A DNA stretch of 64,000 nt from Terrirhizobium terrae (GTDB lineage Bacteria; Pseudomonadota; Alphaproteobacteria; Rhizobiales; Rhizobiaceae). Position numbers and translations under genes: made by a program. Under the pieces are notes generated by a model, which saw only the letters and a program-made list of their open reading frames with translations, made no database searches and had not been told where the DNA came from. The stretch is from assembly GCF_030323265.1 (NCBI RefSeq), contig NZ_CP104990.1:310001-374000 (forward strand), in the 5' to 3' direction. Below are positions 11,811-21,995 of the stretch, in pieces; positions within the stretch are counted from its first letter, which is position 1; each line of letters starts with the position of its first letter.

Positions 11811-12353
11811 TTACATCGTGCCGTCGGCCGGGGTCAGCGTCACGGATGTGCCGGTCGCTGCCAGATTGAGGCCGAGCTGGCCGGTCACGCTGACGGTCTG
11901 CAGATGGATCGAGCCGGACGTGCCGCCAACCAGGATGTTGGTGCCGACGCCGACGCCGACTGTCGCTTCCGCCGTGGCGCCCTGATAAAGACCGCCGAGC
12001 GAACCGTGGTGATAACCTGCGGTCGGAGCGAAGACGGCCCAGATCAGGCGGCTGCGCGTGGTGAAGCCGAGGTCGACACCCATCTTGCGCACGACGCCGG
12101 TGTAATGATCGAGCGGTTCGCTGCCCATGGTGGACTTGAATACGCAGTCGGCTTCCTTCGCGGAGCCGATGACGTAGCCTACGCCACCGCCGATGGTGCA
12201 ATCGAGATAACCGATCCGGACACCGCCGCGCTGGTCGGACTCCTGATAGGTCGGCACGTGGTCGCGCGGGCCGATGACGTCTGCGGAAGATGCTGCCGTT
12301 GCAACGAATGCGACCGGAAAAGCGGCGAGAGCCGCGGCGATTGTCTTTTTCAT
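11811..12353 (-). CDS. DUF992 secreted protein
   Basis: The 180-aa protein has a signal peptide (MKKTIAAALAAFPVAFVATAASSA). The mature domain matches DUF992: GGVRIGYLDCTIGGGVGYVIGS, two cysteines about 20 residues apart that may pair, and a glycine-rich C-terminus. Function is unknown; the family is widespread in Rhizobiales. AAGGAG lies just upstream of the ATG. It stands alone between the PDZ protein and pobA. Confidence 0.85.
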   Translation of the reverse strand: MKKTIAAALAAFPVAFVATAASSADVIGPRDHVPTYQESDQRGGVRIGYLDCTIGGGVGYVIGSAKEADCVFKSTMGSEPLDHYTGVVRKMGVDLGFTTRSRLIWAVFAPTAGYHHGSLGGLYQGATAEATVGVGVGTNILVGGTSGSIHLQTVSVTGQLGLNLAATGTSVTLTPADGTM

Positions 12354-13840
<1,487 letters not shown>

Positions 13841-13871
13841 GACTGAACGTCTCCTCCAGCATATTCATTGA

Positions 13872-13905
13872 AAGGGCCGCAGCGACGATCGTTGCGGTCC
13901 TTCCT
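13872..13905. terminator. Bidirectional terminator between pobA and the orphan binding protein
   Basis: AAGGGCCGCAGCG pairs with CGTTGCGGTCCTT around a short loop, with two G-T type mismatches. T-rich sequence follows on the plus strand and A-rich sequence (T-rich on minus) on the other. It lies between convergent genes. Confidence 0.65.
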
Positions 13906-13926
13906 TCGTGAGCCTGTCTCGTCAGG

Positions 13927-15048
13927 TCAGTCCTTCACCATCGTATAGTCGAGCTTGCCGTCCTTGCTCTTCTTCCAGACATACATCGTATAGTCCTCGT
14001 CCCGCCGATCGCCCTTCTCATTGAAGGCGATGTCGCCCAACACGGTCTTGATCGGCTGGCCGGAATGAAGGGCTTCTGCGACGGCTTCCGGATCGCTGGA
14101 TCCAGCCTCGTCCACGCCCGCCTTGATGATCTGCAGGGCCGCATAGGCGTAGAGTGTGTAGGTCTCGGGCTCGAAACCGTTCTTGCGGAACTCCTTCACG
14201 ACGTCCGCGGCACCCGGCGCAACCCGCGGATCGGGTGCAAAGGTCATGAGCGTACCCTGCGCGGCATCGCCGGCGATCTGGCCGTATTCGGCTGACGTGA
14301 TGCCGTCTCCGGCCATCAGCACGGCTTTTAGGCTCTGGTCGGCCGCCTGCCGGATGATGAGGGCCGCTTCCGTGTAGAGACCACCGAAATAGATCACGTC
14401 GACCTTGGCCTCCTTGAGCTTGGCGATCAGCGCGGAATAATCCTTGTCGCCGACCGAAACGCTGTCGCTGACCGTGACTTTCAGGCCTGCCTGTGCCAGT
14501 CCCTTTTTCACCTCGGCGGAAATGCCGACACCATAGGCCGTCTTGTCGTCGAGAACCGCGATCCGCTTGCCCTTAAAATGTTGAGCCAGATACTTCGCCG
14601 CCACAGCTCCCTGTTGGTCATCTCGACCACAGACACGGAAGGTGTTCCACAAGCTGCGTTCGGTAAAGGTCGGGTTGGTGGAGCCCGGTGTGATCTGCAG
14701 GATGCCGTTTTCGGCGTAGACATCCGAGGCTGGGATGGAGACGCCCGAATTGTAATGTCCGATCACGAACTGGACGCCGTCCGCCGCGAAACGATTGGCA
14801 ACGGAGACACCTTGCTTCGGGTCCGATGCGTCATCGCCGTAAACCAGTGAGACGTTTTCGCCATCGATGCCGCCTGTCGCATTTATGTGCGCGGCGGCCC
14901 GCTCTGCGCCCTGGCGAAACTGTTCACCGACCGCAGCATTGGAGCCGGTTAGCGGTCCGGCAACGCCGATCTTGAGATCGGCATGCGCTGCCGATACAGC
15001 CATCAAAGAAACGCCAAGCGCCACGCTCATGTTTAAAATGTACTTCAT
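13927..15048 (-). CDS. Orphan branched-chain-type substrate-binding protein
   Basis: LivK-like periplasmic binding protein of 373 aa. The signal peptide [23 protein letters not shown] is followed by [27 protein letters not shown] lies just before the start at 15048. The pattern ([27 protein letters not shown]-like region, then [12 protein letters not shown]) is that of leucine/isoleucine/valine-binding proteins. No permease or ATPase is next to it, so it must use a transporter encoded elsewhere, possibly the importer at 26-4593. It is followed on its strand by the terminator shared with pobA. Confidence 0.87.
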   Translation of the reverse strand: [373 protein letters not shown]

Positions 15049-15173
15049 GGTTACCCTCCGGGATATTTGACAACGACGGGAGGGTGGTGACGAATGGCCT
15101 CTGGTGGATTTCAACCGCAGTCAAAACGACTACAGGCGAAATGCGTTTCCGCTCTCATGTTCGAACCATCGTC

Positions 15174-15608
15174 TCAGGGCTCGGTAAAACCAATTGCGCG
15201 CAGACGTATCGCGTGCGCGGCGGGATCGTGGGAGAAGAAGAAGGAGCCGGAGGCGCTGGACCGGCCTGGAACGTAATCGAAGGTAATGTCCGCATATTCG
15301 ATAATCGTCTCGCCATCGACGATCTCTCCACGCACAACGACGGTTGACGCCGTCTGCGGCGATGTATTGGCGATATCGAAGCTCACACGGTAGCCGCCAT
15401 CGACCGCCTGCTGATGCGTGATGGTCGTTTCGAACGCCGGTGACGTGTCTACCTCTGTAAAGGCCACCCATGCCACCCAACCGATTATTAAAATCACGAT
15501 GACGGCCGAGACGAGCCCCGTTGCCCATTCGACCAAGCGGGCAGAGGCATCGGCACGGACCTTCTGCGGCTGAGCCTTTTGAGAGCGAGTTCTCTGCGGA
15601 CGTGCCAT
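15174..15608 (-). CDS. TIGR02588 family membrane-anchored protein
   Basis: The 144-aa protein has a basic N-terminus (RPQRTRSQKAQPQKVR), one transmembrane helix (residues about 28-50) and an outer domain with a beta-strand pattern (YRVSFDIANTSPQTASTVVVRGEI). It matches the TIGR02588 family, known to me only as a conserved neighbour of TIGR02587. The stop of the TIGR02587 gene lies 12 bp upstream, so the two form one transcript. Function is unknown. Confidence 0.75.
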   Translation of the reverse strand: MARPQRTRSQKAQPQKVRADASARLVEWATGLVSAVIVILIIGWVAWVAFTEVDTSPAFETTITHQQAVDGGYRVSFDIANTSPQTASTVVVRGEIVDGETIIEYADITFDYVPGRSSASGSFFFSHDPAAHAIRLRAIGFTEP

Positions 15609-15620
15609 GGATTTCCGCCT

Positions 15621-16504
15621 TTAAAGGATCAGGCGGGCCGAAGCCGCGCCGATCGCGCCTGGGAATGAAAGAACGATCGCCGACATCAGGATCTGCGTTT
15701 CAGCCGTGCTGTCGAGCCGCCCGAAGATCCACAGGACATAGAGGCTGATCAGCATCGCGACGACATAGCCCGGCAAGGTGTATCGAAAAAGGCGTGCCAT
15801 CGCGGCTCGCCTTCCGGAATTTCATGCGTACCGCGAAAGGACACGGCATAAACGAAGGCGTGCATGATGGCGATTGAGATGAAGATCGCCGCCAGCGCGT
15901 GCCAGGGCGTCATCTTGTAGGAGATAAGGATAACCTCTTCCGTCGGCGCGACGTTGAGGTTGAGAAATAACGCGCCGACGCCCATGAGAAAGAGCTCGCG
16001 AGAATAGCTCGGCGACGGATGATCCGGCACGGCACCTTCATCCATGTCCTTCTGCCCCGTACCGCCGCCCAGCTGAGACCGCCCGAGAAGTGCGCCGATA
16101 CTTGCGGGTACGGACTGGATCGCGATCCTACCGACGACACTGTTCAGCGTCGTGTCGGGTTTCAGGATGCCCATTATGGTGAGCATCACTGCACTTATCA
16201 CGATCCCTAAACCAAAGGCGATCGTTGCGTCCCGAAGCGCTTGTCCCCAAGTGAAAGTGCGCTCGAAACCGATCCGATGTGCGAGGATGACGAGAAGCGG
16301 AACGTTGAGAAGCAGCATGACCAGCAATCGGCTGCGTTCGATATGGTCGCCGAGTTCCCAAAGCTCCATCGTCATCAACATGGGCACGGCAAAGAGAAGC
16401 GCGCCGGCTGCCCCTCGTCCAAGCCCAGTGATGAACCTGCGTAATTCCCTGGCTGGTGGATTACTGTTGGACTTCCCGGCGTCTGCCTGTACTGCTCTGG
16501 CCAC
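15621..16504 (-). pseudogene. TIGR02587 family integral membrane protein, frameshifted near the C-terminus as written
   Basis: Polytopic membrane protein with about six to eight hydrophobic segments. As written, the frame runs off at 15749 with a non-hydrophobic tail. Adding one base to the A5 run at 15786-15790 (T-run on its strand) restores HAFFRYTLPGYVVAMLISLYVLWIFGRL and a last helix ending ASARLIL. The total is then 294 aa, with the stop 12 bp before the TIGR02588 start. The pair is conserved in Rhizobiales and related groups; the role is unknown. Confidence 0.75.
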
Positions 16505-16627
16505 CGCTTTGCGCTCCTGCGCTCCTGTTATTGGGGCGCATCAATCACATAGTGCCTGACGGAAGAACGGCCAGAATAGCCAAGCGTACCAAGCCGCAAC
16601 TGCAGGCAAATAAGGAGGTTGAGAAAT

Positions 16628-17253
16628 ATGCATTTCCTGACCACTGGGCCGGACGGCGCCGACGTGACGATCCTTCTCGCACATGGTGCCGGCGCACCGA
16701 TGGATTCCGCTGCGATGACAGCCGCAGCAGAAGCTCTCGCCGCCGAGGGCCTACGCGTCGTTCGCTTCGAGTTCGACTATATGGCAGCCCGCCGCTCCGG
16801 CTCGCGCAAGCCGCCACCGAAGGCGGAGTTGCTGATCCCGCACTATGAACAAGCGGTCTTATCTCTCGCAGCACCGGGCAAGGTAATCATCGGCGGCAAG
16901 TCCATGGGGGCCGGGTCGCCAGCATGGCCGCCGACCGCCTGCACGAGGCCGGAAAGCTATCGGGCCTGCTCTGCCTCGGCTATCCGTTCCATCCGCCGGA
17001 AAAGCCGCAGCAATTGCGAACGGCGCATCTGGAACATATCAAGACACCAACCCTGATCGTTCAGGGGACGCGCGATCCTTTCGGCACGCGTGATGAAGTC
17101 CCGTCCTATGACCTGTCACCGTCGATTGAACTTTTCTGGCTGGAAGATGGAGATCACGATCTGAAACCGCGAAAGTCGGTATCCGGCTTCACGGCCGCTG
17201 ATCATCTGCGCAGCATGGCGGCCAGGGTCCGCGCTTGGGCAGGGTCTCTATAG
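16628..17253 (+). pseudogene. Small alpha/beta-hydrolase, frameshifted as written
   Basis: Hydrolase of the KANL3/Tex30-like or dienelactone-hydrolase-like group, 208 aa after repair. TILLAHGAGAPMDS is the oxyanion region. The nucleophile elbow G-G-K-S-M-G-G-R is broken at the G5 run 16906-16910; one added G gives GGKSMGGRVASMAADRL. The C-terminal half carries TPTLIVQGTRDPFG and the histidine in EDGDHDLKPRK. The ATG at 16628 has AAGGAGG upstream; a TTG nine bases earlier is less likely. The substrate cannot be told. Confidence 0.78.
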
Positions 17254-17263
17254 ATACCGCCAC

Positions 17264-18040
17264 CTAGCGGTCGAACATGTCCTGCCACTGCTTCTCGCCA
17301 ACCATACAATCCGTCTGCGCCGGCTTGTTGGCAATGCGGCGGATGCTCGGTTCAGGCTGTAGGCCGCTCACCTCCATCACCAGCTTGCGGCGCACGGCAA
17401 CGCCGAAATCCTCTATGTCATGGACCGGAAGGACGAAGGATCCTGGACCGCCGACGACACAGTCGCCGTAATATTGGTCAAGCCCGCCGGGCGTCCCGGA
17501 AGGCCGCAGCATGATCGCGAGACCATTGATGACGATGCCAGCCTCGACAGCCTTGTCGCGCGCGGGCGTCACGGGATTGCCGGAATTGTTAGGGCCATCG
17601 CCGGAGACATCGATCACCTGACGCATGCCATGATAGCTGTTGGAAACAATCATCGTCGCGCCCTGCACGATTGCCGCGGAAATTGAGGTGCGCCGCTGCA
17701 TCTCAACGGGGCGGGCTTCAAGCCGGCTGGCAAAGGCGATCGCATCCTGCTCATTCTCGATGACCTGCCAGTCGATTACCGATCCAGGCACGACGTCACC
17801 TGCCCATTCGAAATAACTGATGGCGATACGGCCGATAAGACCCGTCTTTACCGCATCGATGAATTCCTTGTGCTTCAGCGCCGCAACGTAGCCCTCGCGC
17901 TGGATGCGTGCTTCCTCATAATCCATGGAGCGGGACGTATCGACCGCCAGCACAAGCTCGACATCCACCTCCTGTCCGTTTTGTGCCATCACCGTACCGG
18001 ATGCAGATAAGCTAAGAAGCAATGCGAGTGCTGTAAGCAT
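17264..18040 (-). CDS. DUF1194 von Willebrand factor A-like secreted protein
   Basis: The 258-aa protein has a signal peptide (MLTALALLLSLSASGTVMA). A VWA-like domain follows, with the metal-ion adhesion motif D-T-S-R-S-M near residue 35, a threonine in RRTSISAAI and DVSGDGPNNSG. DUF1194 proteins are periplasmic or secreted and of unknown role. The start at 18040 is chosen because it begins the signal peptide. It converges with the hydrolase gene, 10 bp from its stop. Confidence 0.85.
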   Translation of the reverse strand: MLTALALLLSLSASGTVMAQNGQEVDVELVLAVDTSRSMDYEEARIQREGYVAALKHKEFIDAVKTGLIGRIAISYFEWAGDVVPGSVIDWQVIENEQDAIAFASRLEARPVEMQRRTSISAAIVQGATMIVSNSYHGMRQVIDVSGDGPNNSGNPVTPARDKAVEAGIVINGLAIMLRPSGTPGGLDQYYGDCVVGGPGSFVLPVHDIEDFGVAVRRKLVMEVSGLQPEPSIRRIANKPAQTDCMVGEKQWQDMFDR

Positions 18041-18142
18041 TGGGAATTCACTCACTGCAGTGTCGATCGCAAAACTGTAACACAGGAATAGACGGCGACG
18101 AGTCCTGCCCAAAGCCGGATGTTCAACTTTCTGTGAAATGGC

Positions 18143-18367
18143 TTATTCAGCGGCAGTCGCGACTGGGCCGTCCTGCATTGCCTCGATCAGGCAGTCCATT
18201 ATGGCCTTGCGAAGAGCGTAGGTGTTGGCGCTGGTCTGTTTGCGATCCAGGCTTTGAGCGGCCTCGACAAGACGCATGCCCTGATGAACCACGATCTGAT
18301 GAGCACGATTCATTGCCCAGTGTTCGACGGAGCTGCCATCATTGAGTGCATATTGCTGCGCGTTCAA
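18143..18367 (-). CDS. Hypothetical 74-aa protein
   Basis: Predicted soluble, mostly helical protein (RLVEAAQSLDRKQTSANTYALRKAIMDCLIEAM) of no family I recognise. It appears to start at TTG 18367, with GAGG eight bases upstream. A perfect 15-base palindrome lies 11 bp before the start. The upstream 200 bp is clearly AT-richer than the surroundings, which fits a promoter or an acquired segment. It is real on moderate evidence: start, ribosome site, and a composition unlike a random frame. Confidence 0.5.
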   Translation of the reverse strand: MNAQQYALNDGSSVEHWAMNRAHQIVVHQGMRLVEAAQSLDRKQTSANTYALRKAIMDCLIEAMQDGPVATAAE

Positions 18368-18377
18368 TTTATAGCCT

Positions 18378-18392
18378 CGCTAATCATTAGCG
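18378..18392. promoter_or_regulatory. Palindrome upstream of the 74-aa gene
   Basis: CGCTAATCATTAGCG has perfect 7-bp arms around one central base. It is placed 11 bp before the TTG start, where a repressor would block transcription or initiation. It lies within an AT-rich stretch (about 18368-18540) with no other gene. Confidence 0.4.
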
Positions 18393-18567
18393 TTATTTAC
18401 GAATCATCTCGCAAATTCATGCTAATACAGCTTAATGCCTAGGTGAATCATGTTTTATGCGACAAGGACGATCATCGAAAATAAAAATGATCAATAAAAT
18501 CAATCTCTATAAATTCTTACCTACAACAATAGACAAGTATACTCCTGATTGAATCCGCGTCCCGGGT

Positions 18568-19419
18568 TTATAATTGCTGGATAAGACTGAGGAGAATTTG
18601 CACAAGCCGGCGATGCTGGTGACTGTGCTTTGCGCGAACATTGGTTGCCGCGTAAACCGTCTGCTGGATATCCGTTGATCCGGCTACGGGAGAAGCAGTT
18701 TTCGCGTCTGCCAAAGCCTTTGCACTGGCCGTCAGGACATAGGCGGATCCGCCCAGCGTAGCCAGCAGATCGCAGACCACCTGGTTGCGACCGGTCATAA
18801 GAGGCGCCGCAACACAATCGGGCATGACGACACGATGGGCCCGATCGAAGGCCGGGGAATAGTTGGAGTATATGTAGTCGGCGGGCTTTACATCCGAAAC
18901 ATCGCCTGCCCGTGTACTGACCAACGTATAGACGATCTCGCCGAGACGCTCGTAGTGCAAGTCCGGCAGATGATGCGGCGTGTATAGCACGGCAAGATCG
19001 AGATCGCCGGCCCCGAGATCACGGTTCATCTGGATCGAGTAGTCGGCTTCCAGGTAGATCGACATACCCGGCATTTCCGCCCGCACGGCCTTCAGGAACG
19101 GTCCCGCGATCATCTCCGCCACGTCATGCTGCATGCCGATGCGCATCGAGCGCTCGTAGGTTCCCGCAGATTCCACCGCCCGCAGCGCCTCGTGCCAGTT
19201 TTGCTGCAGCGCCTTGGCGTGGTCGAAGAAGCGCAGTGCCGCAGCCGTCGGCACCGTGCCGCCCTTGCCGCGCACGAAGAGTTTTCGATTGAGATCAGCC
19301 TCCAGCGCGTTGACCCGGTGGGAAATGCTCGATTGCGTCAGGTTCATCCGCTCGGCGGTGCGGTTGAAGCTGCGCGTTTCCATCAGGTCCAGAAAGGTTT
19401 CGATCAGTTCGATCTGCAC
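18568..19419 (-). CDS. LysR-family regulator of the methylated-glycine genes
   Basis: The 283-aa LysR protein has its helix-turn-helix in TRSFNRTAERMNLTQSSISHRVNALEADL (residues 15-43). It uses GTG 19419 with GGGAGG nine bases upstream; the open frame continues 290 codons further but only as antisense to the next gene. It is divergent from the dehydrogenase operon, with a T-N11-A dyad in between. It probably controls that operon with dimethylglycine, glycine betaine or a related ligand as effector (inference). Confidence 0.85.
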   Translation of the reverse strand: MQIELIETFLDLMETRSFNRTAERMNLTQSSISHRVNALEADLNRKLFVRGKGGTVPTAAALRFFDHAKALQQNWHEALRAVESAGTYERSMRIGMQHDVAEMIAGPFLKAVRAEMPGMSIYLEADYSIQMNRDLGAGDLDLAVLYTPHHLPDLHYERLGEIVYTLVSTRAGDVSDVKPADYIYSNYSPAFDRAHRVVMPDCVAAPLMTGRNQVVCDLLATLGGSAYVLTASAKALADAKTASPVAGSTDIQQTVYAATNVRAKHSHQHRRLVQILLSLIQQL

Positions 19420-19454
19420 GCCAGAACCCTCCCGCCGGATGCCGCTCAAATCTA

Positions 19455-19469
19455 ATCGAATTCTTCGAT
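19455..19469. promoter_or_regulatory. LysR box (T-N11-A dyad) in the divergent promoter
   Basis: ATCGAATTCTTCGAT has 6-bp perfect arms around TTC and contains the T-N11-A pattern typical of LysR sites. It lies 36 bp from the LysR start and 77 bp from the dehydrogenase start. Confidence 0.65.
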
Positions 19470-19545
19470 CAATAAAGCCGTTTCTGCGCGCTTGATGAAC
19501 GTCAAATCCCCTGCAAATCTCGCGCAAAACAAGGGGATCAGAAGC

Positions 19546-21995
19546 ATGGCGGAATTGCCGGGACGGGCGCGCGTCGTGATCATCGGCGGGGGAGCGGTGG
19601 GGGCCTCGTCGCTCTACCATCTTGCCAGGGCCGGCTGGACCGATTGCGTGCTCCTGGAGAAGAACGAGCTGACCGCCGGCTCGACCTGGCACGCCGCCGG
19701 CAACGTGCCGACCTTCTCGTCTTCCTGGTCGATCATGAACATGCAGCGCTATTCCGCCTCGCTCTATCGCGAGCTCGGTGCCTTGGTCGATTACCCGATG
19801 AACTACCATGTCACCGGCTCGATCCGGCTCGGCCATTCCAATGAGCGCCTGCGCGAGTTCAAACGCGTCGTCGGTATGGGCCGCTATCAGGGTATGGATC
19901 TCGACATACTCTCGCCCGACGAGATGCGGTCGAAATATCCCTTCCTCGAAACCCATGATCTGACCGGCGCGCTCTACGATCCCTATGACGGCGACATCGA
20001 CCCGGCACAGCTTACCCAGGCTCTGGCGAAAGGCGCCCGTGATATGGGCGCGAAAGTCGTGCGCTTCTGTCCCGTCACGGCCGCGCGCCGTGAAAAGGAC
20101 GAGTGGATACTGACCACCCCGAAGGGCGAGATTGCCTGCGAATATGTTGTCAACGCCGCCGGCTATTACGCCCGCGAAGTCGGAAAGCTGTTCGGCCGAG
20201 ACGTGCCGATGATGGTGATGAGCCATCAATACATTCTCTTCGACGAGATCCCCGAACTGGCGGCATGGTCGAAGGAGGCGGGCCACAAGCTGCCGCTGCT
20301 GCGCGATGTCGACTCATCCTATTATCTCCGTCAGGAAAAATACGGCATGAATCTCGGCCCCTACGAGAAGAACTGCCGCGCCCATTGGGCGACGCCGGAC
20401 GACCCGATGCCGGAGGACTTTTCCTTCCAGCTCTTTCCCGACGACCTCGACCGGCTGGAATGGTACTTGAACGATGCGATCGAGCGAGTGCCGATCCTCG
20501 GCACGGCCGGCCTGTCGAAGATGATCAACGGCCCCATTCCCTATGCGCCGGACGGCAATCCGCTGATCGGCCCCATGCCCGGCGTACCGAACGCGTTCGA
20601 AGCCTGCGTCTTCACCTTCGGCATCTGCCAGGCGGGCGGCGCAGGCAAGGTCCTCGCCGAATGGGTGACCGAGGGCGAGACCGAATGGGATATGTGGAGC
20701 TGCGACCCGCGCCGCTACACGAGCTTTGCCTCGAATGAGAAGTATTGCGTCGACAAGGGCATGGAGATTTATGGCCACGAATACGCCATGCATTTTCCAA
20801 AACATTACTGGCCGGCCGGACGCGGCATGAAACAGTCGCCGATCCACGACCGCATCGCAGCGCTTGGTGCCCAGTTCAAGCCCTATAATGGCTGGGAACG
20901 GGCCATGTGGTACGCCAAGCCCGGCGACGACACGTCGGAAGCTGCAACCCAGACCTGGAGCCGACAGGGCCCCTGGTCGCCGCGCATCGAAGAAGAATGT
21001 CTTGCCGTCCGCGATGCCGCCGGCATTTTGGACCTGCCGGGCTTTTCCCGCTACCGGGTGAAGGGGCCGGGCGCCACGGAATGGCTCGCCTCGCTGATTA
21101 CCGGCAAGGTACCGAAGCCCGGCCGCATCGGGCTTGCCTATTTCGCCGACGACAAGGGCCGTATCGTCACGGAAATGTCGGTGATGATGCTCGCGGAGGA
21201 TTTCTTTTCCTGATCACCGCCGCCACGGCCCAATGGCACGATCTCGACTGGCTGAAGAAATACATGCCTGCCGACGCAGCCTTCACTATGGACGACGTCA
21301 CCGACAATTTTTCCTGCCAGATTCTCACCGGCCCGAAGAGTCGCGACATTCTGGCGAAAGTCTGCGACGCCGACCTGTCCAAAGGCTGGCTCACCCACCA
21401 AACCTGCCAGATCGCCGGCCGCTGGTGCCAGCTTGTACGCGTGTCCTTCGCCGGGGAACTCGGCTGGGAGATCCATACGAAGATCGACGACACCGCCCCC
21501 ATTTTCGACGCCGTCTGGGCCACTGGTCAAAGCCACGGCCTAAAACCCTTCGGCATGGAAGCGCTCGACTGCCTGCGCATCGAAAAGGGTTATCGCGCCT
21601 GGAAGGGTGATCTTTCGACCGACTACACGGTCCTGCAGGGTGGGCTCGAACGCTTCATTGACTGGACCAAGCCGGACTTCAAGGGCAAGGCGGCGCTTGC
21701 TGCGGAAAAGCAGCAGGGTGTTTCGAAGCGTTTCGTCACGCTGACCGTCGAAGCCGGCGATTGCGACGCGCCCTACATGTCGACGCTCTGGCACGGTGGC
21801 CAGGTGGTCGGCGAAACGACCTCCGGCAACCGGGGTTATCGCGTCGGCAAGTCGCTGGCGCTCGGCATGCTGCGCGCCGACCTGACCGAGCCGGGCACGC
21901 AGCTGGAGGTCGAGATCTTCGGCGACCGCTTCAAGGCCGTGGTGCAGCCCGACGGCCCGCTCTGGGATCCGACCAATGAGAGGATCCGCGCATGA
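19546..21995 (+). pseudogene. Dimethylglycine/sarcosine dehydrogenase-like flavoprotein (DAO-GcvT), frameshifted as written
   Basis: Full-length 816-aa protein with an N-terminal FAD oxidase domain and a C-terminal GcvT-like folate domain. The FAD motif is VVIIGGGAVGASSLYHLARAGW with the STWHAAGN loop that carries the covalent-flavin region in this family. As written the frame stops at 21213. One more T in the T4 run at 21205-21208 restores FFLITAATAQWHDLDWLKKY and the folate domain. It oxidatively demethylates N-methylglycines, passing one-carbon units to tetrahydrofolate. It is first in an operon with a 4-bp overlap to its paralogue. Confidence 0.87.

Noticed and set aside
18568..20286. 572-aa reading of the LysR gene
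   Set aside because: Only the last 283 residues are LysR-like. The N-terminal half is antisense to the first DMGDH-like gene, and GTG 19419 has a proper ribosome site.
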